From: UBA2357 sp041678045 | Lineage (GTDB): Bacteria; Pseudomonadota; Gammaproteobacteria; Burkholderiales; Rhodocyclaceae | DNA length: 64,000 bases | Direction: 5' to 3' | Assembly: GCA_041678045.1 (NCBI GenBank) | Contig: JBAYOV010000006.1 | Coordinates: 1-64,000, forward strand | In this document: positions 34,801 through 43,400 of the stretch, piece after piece | Position numbering within the stretch: position 1 is the stretch's first letter | Layout of the letters: each line of letters begins with the position of its first letter | Translations under genes and position numbers: made by a program | Notes under the pieces: generated by a model | Told to the model about the DNA's origin: nothing | Databases searched by the model: none | What the model saw: the letters and a program-made list of their open reading frames with translations, nothing else

Positions 34801-37152
34801 GAAACCTTCGCCCCGACAACCGACTCCACCGGTTCCACCGGCTTTGCCGACGACCACGCCCCGCTGATCGGCGACCACGGCCTGCTTGCAGCGACCCGCA
34901 CCGCCGTTCAGCACGCCATCGACGCCTGTGGCGCGCTCGCCCATCAGGACACCCTCACCGTGGCCGGGCTGCTGACTCACATCGAACAGTTCGCCCAACT
35001 GCGCCAGCGTGAAGACCTCTGGCGCAAGGCCGATTTCGACCGCCGCCTGTTCAACGGACAACTACGCCTGCAACCCGGCACCAACGCCGACAACCACGCC
35101 GGCCTGTCCCGCCTGCGCAACACGCTGACGCTGGCCACGGCCATCGAACACGGTCTGCGCACCCCCGCACTGCTCGCCGGAATCCGCACCCAGCCCACGC
35201 CGGAAACCTTCGCCGCGCTCGCCGAACTCGGCGCCGCGCTGCGCACTGCCTTGTCCGCACACCGGGAAGCCCGCGACGCATTCGTCGCGCTGGTCGACCT
35301 CGACCTTCCCGCCTGGAGCGCCGCCACTGGCGATCACGTCGCCGCGCTGCTTGCGCGCAACCGCCTCGCCCTCGACCAGGGCGAAACGCTGCAGAACTGG
35401 CTGGACTACGTGCGCGTGCGCGACCGGATGCGCGCGCTCGGCCTCGGGCGGCTGGTCGACGCCATCGAAAGCCGCGCCCTCGCCATCGAACAGCTCGAAC
35501 CGGCCGCACTGACCGGCATCCACGACCTGCTCGCGCGCGAAATCCTGCGCGAAGACGCCGAACTCGCACGCTTTTCCGGCCACGCCCAGCAAGCCCTGCA
35601 GGAGCGCTTCCGCGAGTACGACAACCGCCTCAAGCGCCTGCAATGCGAGCAGATCGCCTGGAAGGTCGACCAGACAGAAATACCCGCGGGTCAGCGCGGC
35701 GCCCGCGTCAGCGAGCGCACCGAACGCTTTTTGCTCGAACACGAATGCGGCAAGAAGACCCGCCACCTGCCCATCCGCCAGCTGCTGCAACGTGCCGGTG
35801 GCGCCCTGGTCGCGCTCAAGCCCTGCTTCATGATGGGGCCGATGTCGGTCGCCCAGTATCTCGCGCCAGGGCAGATCGCGTTCGACCTCATCGTCATGGA
35901 CGAAGCCTCGCAGATCAAGCCCGAAGACGCCCTCGGCGCCATCGCCCGTGGCGGTCAGCTCGTCGTCGTCGGCGACCCCAAGCAGCTGCCGCCCACCAGC
36001 TTCTTCGACCGCATGCAGGACGACGGCGATGGCGACAGCGACCTCACCGGCATCGAAGAATCCGAAAGCATCCTCGACGCCACCCTGCCGATCTTTCCCG
36101 CCCGGCGGCTGCGCTGGCACTACCGCTCACAGCACGAAAGCCTGATCGCCTTCTCCAACCAGTCCTTCTACGACGGCGACCTCGTGCTGTTTCCGTCCCC
36201 GCACAAGCACGACGAACACTTCGGCATCCAGTACAGCCGCGTGCAGGGCGGCTGTTTCATCAACCGGCGCAACCTCGAAGAAGCCCGCATCATCGCCGAA
36301 GCGGTGCGGGAGCACTTCGCCCACCGTGCCGACGAAACCCTGGGCGTGGTCGCGATGAGCGCCGAACAGCGGCTGCACATCGAACGCGCCATCGATGACC
36401 TTGCCCGCGACGACGCCCTGTTCCGGGAGCGCCTGGAGCGCGACGCGAACCATCCCGAAGCGCTGTTCGTCAAAAACCTCGAGAACGTCCAGGGCGACGA
36501 GCGCGACGTGATCTACATTTCCATGACCTACGGCCCGCAGGAACCCGGCGGCCGCGTCCTGCAGCGCTTCGGTCCGATCAACTCCGACGTCGGCTGGCGC
36601 CGCCTCAACGTGTTGTTCACCCGCTCGCGCAAGCGCATGCACATCTTCAGCTCGATGGGCTCGGACGACATCGTTGTCGGCGCATCGAGCAAGCGCGGCG
36701 TGCAGGCCTTGCGCGCCTTCCTCGCCTACTGCGAAACCGGCATCCTGCACCACACCCAGCATGCCACCGGCCGCGCACCCGACAGCGACTTCGAGATCGC
36801 CGTCATCGAAGCCCTGCGCCGCGAAGGTTTCGACTGCGTGCCGCAGGTCGGCGTCGCCGGCTTCTTCATCGACATCGCCGTCATCGACCCCGGCCGTCCC
36901 GGCCGCTACCTGATGGGCATCGAATGCGACGGCGCCACCTACCACTCCGCCAAATCCGTGCGCGACCGCGACCGCCTGCGCCAGGCCGTACTCGAGCGCC
37001 TGGGCTGGCGCATCCGCCGCATCTGGTCCACCGACTGGTTCAAGAACCCGCGCGGCGAACTCGCCCCCATCGTACGGGAGCTGCACTCGTTCAAAACCCC
37101 CGATCCGGAACCTCCAGAAGAGGCGAAGTCAAACAGCGCTCTTTCGCCCTGA
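31837..37152 (+). CDS. Giant DUF4011 superfamily 1 helicase with C-terminal Vsr-like nuclease
   Basis: A 1771-residue protein from the ATG at 31837. The N-terminus has the DUF4011 pattern (LRMRLLDLTARNRLINFRHT). The split Upf1/Dna2-like helicase has Walker A IEGPPGTGKSQTITNLIAAA near 390-410, then about 900 residues of mainly helical insert, then Walker B VMDEASQIKPEDAL near 1352 and VVGDPKQLPPTSFF. The last about 100 residues form an REase_MTES_1575-type (Vsr-like) nuclease with FFIDIAVID and GIECDGATYH. It stands alone between terminated neighbours. Homologues are often called anti-phage or DNA-repair proteins; the role here is not proven. Confidence 0.88.
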   Translation: MNQPSLETRDIQDTPREPPSSSKALQALENLRMRLLDLTARNRLINFRHTRTSSLRVIDELPDQLAEALLAENELRFEAIPEPTEAQLVAAGYLEPDPEGGEPKRLRNDPSAEEWARHLGFATDYALPLPPAASASGDPTQPDPDDAAESAATRLPARHTDHAIQTLLYPHELEAQLKSLSQTAESAIQEMGANILYLAFGFLEWFESSSSDAARLAPLFLVPVHLQRGRLNPRTRTYEYTLSHSGEDILPNLSLREKLRADFGMALPDLDENTAPEAYFDEVRALIETTQPRWRVRRFASLVLLNFSKLLMYLDLDPARWPEHARLVDHPVVSGFLSGYEDTEAGSQASGSGFGEEHPIDEIDTIHIDYPLIDDADSSQHSALIDAVNGRNLVIEGPPGTGKSQTITNLIAAAIAQGKKVLFVAEKLAALEVVRSRLDRAGLGEFCLELHSHKTQKRKVLDEVEERLRKHGHYRPPEQIAADIARYEELKNALKRHAERINQPWKNTGQTPHQILTAATRYRLAPGLNPPGQSGPINPETLHPEGHDGSSWDADTQRRHADERVAYRSVHQALIQQLGADASLDQHPWHGVRNGELQLFDLERVRAGLDHWQTALTQLQEQHAAIAGRLACPPATLGETLTELDALAAELDAIPPLRGDELLAQLPVLHGDVLEKCRRYLELFEDLQQRHATLAAQIGANALRELERTDALDPLRQGAEALRQRVTPDTTLGALAEALRRLGTIEQTLTGLDETWRGVQSALGETAARHLQPSRSGITELRTLVELVASLPPACWAHRAPLFDNDELDTLLPRLRSELEQLRPQHAQLARCFALTERPPEDELRQLSGTLAAGGLLRWFKGDWRNARKRLLGLAANGGIRFAELLGQLDAFADYAGKRQRFDADPALRAALGAHFRGLDTDLDTLETLRTWYKRIRLHYGIGFGQKVALGDALIGLSASIVPALRSLAERGLPAQLEALCADLVAARETFAPTTDSTGSTGFADDHAPLIGDHGLLAATRTAVQHAIDACGALAHQDTLTVAGLLTHIEQFAQLRQREDLWRKADFDRRLFNGQLRLQPGTNADNHAGLSRLRNTLTLATAIEHGLRTPALLAGIRTQPTPETFAALAELGAALRTALSAHREARDAFVALVDLDLPAWSAATGDHVAALLARNRLALDQGETLQNWLDYVRVRDRMRALGLGRLVDAIESRALAIEQLEPAALTGIHDLLAREILREDAELARFSGHAQQALQERFREYDNRLKRLQCEQIAWKVDQTEIPAGQRGARVSERTERFLLEHECGKKTRHLPIRQLLQRAGGALVALKPCFMMGPMSVAQYLAPGQIAFDLIVMDEASQIKPEDALGAIARGGQLVVVGDPKQLPPTSFFDRMQDDGDGDSDLTGIEESESILDATLPIFPARRLRWHYRSQHESLIAFSNQSFYDGDLVLFPSPHKHDEHFGIQYSRVQGGCFINRRNLEEARIIAEAVREHFAHRADETLGVVAMSAEQRLHIERAIDDLARDDALFRERLERDANHPEALFVKNLENVQGDERDVIYISMTYGPQEPGGRVLQRFGPINSDVGWRRLNVLFTRSRKRMHIFSSMGSDDIVVGASSKRGVQALRAFLAYCETGILHHTQHATGRAPDSDFEIAVIEALRREGFDCVPQVGVAGFFIDIAVIDPGRPGRYLMGIECDGATYHSAKSVRDRDRLRQAVLERLGWRIRRIWSTDWFKNPRGELAPIVRELHSFKTPDPEPPEEAKSNSALSP

Positions 37153-37189
37153 GACCATACAAACCGGTCGAAGGGCCATCTCGTTATCC

Positions 37190-38824
37190 TCACACCCTGA
37201 AACGCGACACGGCCTCCTGCAGGGTGACGGCCAGGGTTTCCAGTTCGCGGGCGGCAGACAGGGTGCGGTCTATGGCGGCGGTGTTGTCCCGGGCCATGCG
37301 GGCAATGTCCTCGATGCTGCCGGCGACGCGGGTGCTGGATTCGCGCTGGGCATCGGTGGCGGTGGCGATCTGATCCAGCCCCTGGCCGACTTCGACCACC
37401 AGACCATTGGCGGCTTCGAGTACGCCTGACACGATGCCTGCGGCCTCCCGGCTGCTACCCAAGTGCTGCAGACCGGCCTGAATGGATGCCTGCACCGCGC
37501 GCGATTGCTGGGTGATGTCCTGGGTGATCGCATCGATCTCGCCGGCCGAGCGGGCCGACTTCTCGGCCAGCTTCCTGACCTCGTCGGCCACCACCGCAAA
37601 GCCCCGGCCGGCCTCGCCCGCACGGGCGGCCTCGATGGCCGCATTCAGGGCGAGCAGATTGGTCTGCTCGGCAATCTCGCGCACTTCGCTGGTCATGCCG
37701 GTGATCGACGCGGTGGATTTCACGAATGCCGCCACCAGTTCGGCCATGTTCTGCACCGCGTCCTCCACATGCGCCACTTCGCCAATCAACTGCTGCAGGC
37801 TGGCCTGGCCCTCGCCCGAACGGGCCAGGCTCTGGCGCGACAGGGTACGCACCCGGTCGGTGCTGGCCGCGATGTGGTTGATGTTCTCCGCCAGCCCGTC
37901 CACCGCTGCAGCGGCGCTGGCCGATTGCTCGTCCTGCCGGTGCGAACCTTCCGCAACGCTTTCCGCATTGCTCACCACGCCCCGGGCAGAGCCGGTCACC
38001 GTGGCGGCCGACTGCCCGACCTGACGGACGAGTTCGGCAATCGTGCCAAGCATGCGGTTGAACATCGAGGCGGTGTGGCCGATCTCGTCATGCGTCTCCA
38101 CCTTCAGCCGGCGGGTCAGGTCACCGCCGCCCTGTGCGATCTCGCTCAGGCTGCCGGACAAGTGCGACAGGGGCTTCACCACCACCTGCCGGATGAAGAA
38201 GTACACAAAACCGAGCAGGGGCAGGGACGCCAGCACCGCAAACAGGATGCTCCTGTTGCGCTGGGTGCTGACGGCGGCATTCACGTTGTCCAGCGACACC
38301 CGCATCGACACCACGCCCAGCGGCGTGCCCTCGGGCACCTGATGGCACAGGATGCAGTCCTTGCCCAGATAATTGGGGCTGGCAACCGACGGAATCACCA
38401 CCCGCAGATGTTCGCCGTGGCGCGCGTCCTGCTCCACCCGCATCACCTGCGTGCCGCTGTTCATCACCTCCGCTTCCAGCGCATCGGGCTGCATTTCGCC
38501 GCCGCTGCCCGGGCCGTAGATGCGCGTCACACCGTCGGCCCGGAGCACGCGCAGGTCGCGCACGGCGGTCAGCTCCTTGATCTGGTCAAGAAACACGTCT
38601 CGCTGGGCCACCGTACCGGTGATCATCATGCCGGTCAGGCCGGCCATGGTCATTTCGTTGATCGTGCTGGCAAAATCCTTCGCCTGATCGATCGCATTAA
38701 GCCGGTTGCTACGGGTTTCCCAGGCAATCATGCTGCCCCATGCCAGCACCAGCATCAACCAGATCACGCCAGTCAGCTTGATCCAGATCGGGGTATTCGA
38801 TAAGCGGTTCATGTCTTTGTCCAT
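37190..38824 (-). CDS. Methyl-accepting chemotaxis protein with periplasmic CxxCH motif
   Basis: Chemoreceptor of 544 residues. A membrane helix (about 14-35), a periplasmic sensor domain to about 205, a second helix (ILFAVLASLPLLGFVYFFI), HAMP, and a signalling domain with the tip EQTNLLALNAAIEAARAGE. The sensor holds CILCH at residues 157-161 in a segment YLGKDCILCHQVPEGTP, a c-type haem attachment motif, so it may sense redox state, oxygen or NO. The start is the ATG at 38824 or the one at 38812. It neighbours cytochrome genes. Confidence 0.92.
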   Translation of the reverse strand: MDKDMNRLSNTPIWIKLTGVIWLMLVLAWGSMIAWETRSNRLNAIDQAKDFASTINEMTMAGLTGMMITGTVAQRDVFLDQIKELTAVRDLRVLRADGVTRIYGPGSGGEMQPDALEAEVMNSGTQVMRVEQDARHGEHLRVVIPSVASPNYLGKDCILCHQVPEGTPLGVVSMRVSLDNVNAAVSTQRNRSILFAVLASLPLLGFVYFFIRQVVVKPLSHLSGSLSEIAQGGGDLTRRLKVETHDEIGHTASMFNRMLGTIAELVRQVGQSAATVTGSARGVVSNAESVAEGSHRQDEQSASAAAAVDGLAENINHIAASTDRVRTLSRQSLARSGEGQASLQQLIGEVAHVEDAVQNMAELVAAFVKSTASITGMTSEVREIAEQTNLLALNAAIEAARAGEAGRGFAVVADEVRKLAEKSARSAGEIDAITQDITQQSRAVQASIQAGLQHLGSSREAAGIVSGVLEAANGLVVEVGQGLDQIATATDAQRESSTRVAGSIEDIARMARDNTAAIDRTLSAARELETLAVTLQEAVSRFRV

Positions 38825-39108
38825 TCCCGGCCTGCTTTCGCAGGACATTGCACGTCCAGCCACGACGCATGCCTCATTCTACGGCGCATCGCCGTGCAAA
38901 CTTGAGGCCGGATTTAACGATTCGTAACCCGATCCATGGATAATTCCCGGGCGGGCCGGCCAACACAATATCCAGAATTGTTAATATGTTGCCTCAGGCC
39001 GCGAACCAATCCACTCCGGAAGCGTCCCAGAGGCGGACGCCAGTTGCGTAGCACATGCTGTGCAGCCGCAGTTCCGGCCTTCGTGTCTCACTCAAACGGG
39101 AGTACCCA

Positions 39109-39585
39109 ATGATGAAAAAAACCCTGACCCGCATCACCCTCGGCCTGCTGGCCCTTTCGGCCGCCAGCGTGGTGTCTGCCCAGTCCGCCGAAGACATGAT
39201 CAAATTCCGCCAGTCCGGCTATACGTTCATGAGCTGGAACATGGGCACGATCAAGGCCCATGCGGTCGATGGTTCGGTCGAATTCAACGCCGCCCAGGTC
39301 CAGGCCGCCGCCAACTCGCTGGCCGCCATCGCCAACTCGGGCATGGGTGCGCTGTACGCGCCCGGCACCGATCAGGGCACCGGCTGGAAACCCACCCGCC
39401 TGAAGTCCAGCTTCTTCGAAGAACAGCAGAAAGTCGGCGAAATCGCCGTGAATTTCGTGCAACAGGCGAACAAGCTGCAGGAAGTGGCTGCCACTGGCGA
39501 CAAGGCGGCCATCGCCGCCCAGTTCGGTGAAGTCGGCAAGGCCTGCAAGGCCTGTCACGACAACTACCGCATCTCCGAAAAGTAA
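39109..39585 (+). CDS. Cytochrome c' (c556-type) periplasmic haem protein
   Basis: A 158-residue four-helix haem protein. Signal peptide MMKKTLTRITLGLLALSA ends near VSAQ. The C-terminal haem site is CKACHDNYRI, as in all cytochromes c'. GGGAG lies seven bases before the ATG at 39109. Members bind NO and are associated with NO tolerance or electron transfer. The gene converges on a cytochrome b561 gene, a frequent neighbour. Confidence 0.94.
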   Translation: MMKKTLTRITLGLLALSAASVVSAQSAEDMIKFRQSGYTFMSWNMGTIKAHAVDGSVEFNAAQVQAAANSLAAIANSGMGALYAPGTDQGTGWKPTRLKSSFFEEQQKVGEIAVNFVQQANKLQEVAATGDKAAIAAQFGEVGKACKACHDNYRISEK

Positions 39586-39643
39586 GCACGGCAGGACAGC
39601 CCGGCCGGTCCGCACGCATTGCGCGCTGCAGGCCGGCCGAAGA

Positions 39644-39680
39644 AACGGCCACCCGCAGTAACCTGCTGCGGGTGGCCGTT
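39644..39680. terminator. hairpin terminator between the cytochrome c' and b561 genes
   Basis: AACGGCCACCCGCAG (39644-39658) pairs perfectly with CTGCGGGTGGCCGTT (39666-39680) around a 7-base loop. A stem of 15 perfect pairs between convergent genes probably ends transcription from both sides, although the T-run is short. Confidence 0.7.
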
Positions 39681-39703
39681 GTCATTTCAGGAGTGACCGG
39701 CGC

Positions 39704-40426
39704 TCACCAGCCCAGCGAAGGCGGCGGGGGCGGGGGCGGTGGAATCAGCGCTCCGCTGCTTGCCCACATCGCTGCGGCAGTGATCAGCACCGCAATCACG
39801 AAGGCCCCCCATCCACCGCCCCGGTTGCCCTCGGGCATTGCGCCGGTGCCGTCCTGAGCGCCTCCCCGGGTTTCGTCCCCGATCTCCTTGCGGCCGGTGA
39901 TCATCGGCTTGATCAGGTTGTCCTTCTTCACATGGGTGTAGAACATCACGGCCGCCACATGCAGCGCCACCAGCGCGTAGATGAACCACTCTGCCTGGCG
40001 GTGCAGGCTGGTGAGCTGGCTGGCCAGGTCGCCACTCACCGCCCGGTACAGCGGTCCGGTGAAGGCAATGTCATCGGTGGTAAACAGGCCGGTGGTGGAC
40101 TGGAAGGCCATCAGCCCCAGCAAACCCAGCACCGACAGGGCGCCCAGCGGGTTGTGGCCGATGCCCTGCCAGCGTCCCTTCAGATAATCGACGATGGCCC
40201 CCGGACCGCGCACGAAGCTGCTGAAGCGGGCCGTGCGCGAACCGATCACGCCCCAGACGATGCGGAACACGATCAGTCCGAAGATCATGTGGCCAAAACG
40301 GCCGTGCCAGACAATCGCATTGCCGCCAATCTTGATGCTGACGATCGCGCCGATCACCAGCGCCAGCAGCAGCCAGTGAAACAGCCGGACCGGCACATCC
40401 CACACCTTGATGGTTTTTTCAGTCAT
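39704..40426 (-). CDS. Cytochrome b561-family membrane protein
   Basis: Di-haem b-type membrane cytochrome, 240 residues from the ATG at 40426. It starts KVWDVPVRLFHWLLLALVIG, with haem-ligand histidines in RLFHW, IVWHGRFGH, SLHRQAEWFIYALVALHVAAV and the last helix. The C-terminus is unusual: a further membrane helix ending in nine residues of proline-rich tail (IPPPPPPPPSLGW). The start codon overlaps the end of uvrA by eight bases on the same strand. It probably passes electrons to a periplasmic partner such as the adjacent cytochrome c'. Confidence 0.92.
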   Translation of the reverse strand: MTEKTIKVWDVPVRLFHWLLLALVIGAIVSIKIGGNAIVWHGRFGHMIFGLIVFRIVWGVIGSRTARFSSFVRGPGAIVDYLKGRWQGIGHNPLGALSVLGLLGLMAFQSTTGLFTTDDIAFTGPLYRAVSGDLASQLTSLHRQAEWFIYALVALHVAAVMFYTHVKKDNLIKPMITGRKEIGDETRGGAQDGTGAMPEGNRGGGWGAFVIAVLITAAAMWASSGALIPPPPPPPPSLGW

Positions 40427-43400
40427 GTTGATGATCCTCGGTTCTTGCTTCGGGATTGGAATGTGCACTGACCTTCCGCAGTGCAATAAATTCACCCAGA
40501 ATCCGCGCCGTATGCGATCCGGGCTGTTCGCACACCGCGTCCACCGGCCCCTGGGCCACAATGCAGCCCCCGCCGTCGCCCCCCTCCGGCCCTAGGTCGA
40601 TGAGCCAGTCGGCCTCGGCCATTACATCGAGGTCATGCTCGATGACCAGCACCGTGTGACCCGCATCGGCCAGCCGGTGCAGCACATGAATGAGCTTCTC
40701 GACATCGGCCATGTGCAGGCCCACGGTAGGCTCGTCGAGCACATACAGGGTGTGCTTTTCAGGCGGCAGGGGGTGTCCGCCAGTGGCCGTGTCCTCGCCG
40801 GCACGGTTGCGCACCTTGGCGAGTTCGGCCACCAGCTTGATGCGCTGCGCTTCCCCGCCCGACAGCGTCGGGCTGGGCTGGCCCAGCGTCAGATAGCCCA
40901 GCCCGACATCCTGCAGCAAGCTGAGCGGATGAGCGATGGCCGGGTGAGCGGCGAAGAAGTCGACTGCGTCGTCGATCGGCATCGCGAGCACCTCGGCCAC
41001 CGATTTGCCACGCCACGCCACCGCCAGCGTCTCGGGGTTGAAGCGTGCGCCGCCGCAGGCTTCGCAGGGCAGGCGCACGTCGGGCAGAAAGTTCATCTCC
41101 ACGGTGATGCGCCCTTGCCCCTCGCACACCGGGCAGCGACCGGCGCCGGTGTTGAAGGAAAAGCGCGAGGCGTTCCATCCGCGCGTTCTGGCGTCGAAGG
41201 TTTCGGCAAAAAGCTTGCGAATCGGATCCCAGAAGCCGACGTAGGTGGCCGGGCAGGAGCGCGGCGTCTTGCCGATCGGCGTCTGGTCGACCTCCAGCAC
41301 GCGGCCGACCTGCTGCCAGCCAAGCAACGCCCGGCAGCCGGTCGGAACCCCCAGGACCGTCTCCATCACCGTTCGGTCTGAGCCTGTCGAAGTACTTCCG
41401 ACCACCGCTCGCGCTGAGCCTGTCGAAGCGCTTCCGGAGGCGCTCGACCGGCCTTCGACAAGCTCAGGCCGAACGGTTTCAGCCACTGCGGCGGTGGCTG
41501 CCTGCTGCGCCTTTTTCGCCCTCGCCCGGCCCGCCGGGCTGGCATCGCCCAGCCGACGCTTCAGGTTGGCGAGCAGCACGTCGCGCGCCAGCGTGGATTT
41601 GCCCGACCCTGAAACGCCGGTCACCACGGTGAGCCGGCCCAGCGGCACGCGCGCCTCGACCTCACGCAAGTTGTGCAGGGTGGCGCCACGCACGACGATG
41701 GACGGATGATCTTCCGCCACCGCCCGACGCGGATGCAGCGGATGCACCAGTGGCGCACGCAGGCAGGCCCCGGTCGCGGACTCGGGCGCAGCGATCAGCT
41801 CCGGCAGACGACCTTCGGCCACCACCCGGCCACCCCGCACGCCGGCCCCGGGGCCGAGGTCGATGACGTGATCGGCACGGCGGATGGTGTCTTCGTCGTG
41901 CTCGACCACCAGCAGGGTGTTGCCACGGTCGCGCAGGGCTTCCAGCGTGTCGAGCAGCAACTGGTTGTCGCGCGGATGCAGGCCGATGGTCGGTTCGTCG
42001 AGGATGTAGCACACCCCGCGCAGGTTGGAGCCGAGCTGCGCGGCCAGACGAATGCGCTGTGCCTCGCCCCCGGACAGCGTGGGCGCACCACGGTCGAGCG
42101 CGAGATAGCCCAGCCCGACCTTTTGCAGGAATTCGAGCCGCCCACGGATTTCAGCAACCAGATCGCGGCCGATCTCCTGTTCGCGACCGACGAGCTCCAG
42201 CGTGCCGAAAAACGCTGCGCAGTCATTCACCGAGCGTGCCGACAGGCGGTCGATGCCAAGATCGCGAAAGCGCACCGCGCGCGCGACCGGATTGAGGCGT
42301 GCGCCGTCGCACACCGGGCAGACCTCGGCATGCCTGTCGGCCCCGTCCTCGCTGACCTCGTCCAGCCCGGCCAGATCGAGCGCATTCGGGTCTTCCACCC
42401 GGCCGGAAACCTTGGCCCCCGTGCCATAACAGGCCGGGCACCAGCCATGTTTGGCGTTGTACGAGAACAGGCGCGGATCGGGCTCCGGAAAACTGGTGCC
42501 ACAACACGGGCAGGCGCGCTGGGTGGAGAAGGTGAGCGGCGCGGCATCGGGCTTGTCCAGCGGCAGCAACCGAACCACCCCCTTGCCATGTTCGAGCGCA
42601 GTTTCGAGCTGCTCGCGCAACAGGCCCTCCTGCCCGGGCTGCAACATCAGCCTGCCCACCGGCAAATCGATGTTGTGTTCCTTGTAGCGGTCGAGGCGCG
42701 GCCATTTGCGCGTCGGCAGGTATTCGCCATCCACCCGCAACTGCTCAAAGCCCTTGCCACGCGCCCATTTGGCGAGATCGGTGTACAAGCCCTTGCGGTT
42801 GGACACCAGCGGCGCAAGCAACTCCACCGACTCGCCGGCAAAATCGCGCAGGATTTGCGCGGCAATCGCATCGAAGCTCTGCGGCAGCACCGGCACCTCG
42901 CACTCGGGGCAGTACTGGGTGCCGAGCTTCACGTAGAGCAGGCGCAGAAAGGGCTGGATCTCGGTCAGCGTACCCACCGTGCTCTTGCGCCCGCCACGGC
43001 TGACGCGCTGCTCGATGGCAACGGTGGGCGGGATGCCGAACAGCGCATCGACATCGGGCCGGCTCGCCGGCTGCACGAACTGGCGCGCGTAGGCGTTGAG
43101 CGACTCCAGGTAACGGCGCTGGCCTTCGCCGAACACGATGTCGAAGGCCAGCGTGGATTTGCCCGAGCCGGACAGCCCGGTGATGACCGTGAAGCGGTCG
43201 CGCGGAATGCTCAGGCTGACGTTTTTCAGGTTGTGCTCGCGCGCATGACGGATGCCGATCACCGGCGCCGGCAACAGACGCGGCGCGGCGGAATCGGCCG
43301 CCCGCAGCGCACCGGACGGACGGCGCACGGCCTCGTCCAGCGCTGCGAGGTAGTCGCGCAGCGCCCGGCCGGTGTGCGAGGCGGCACACGCCATCACCGC

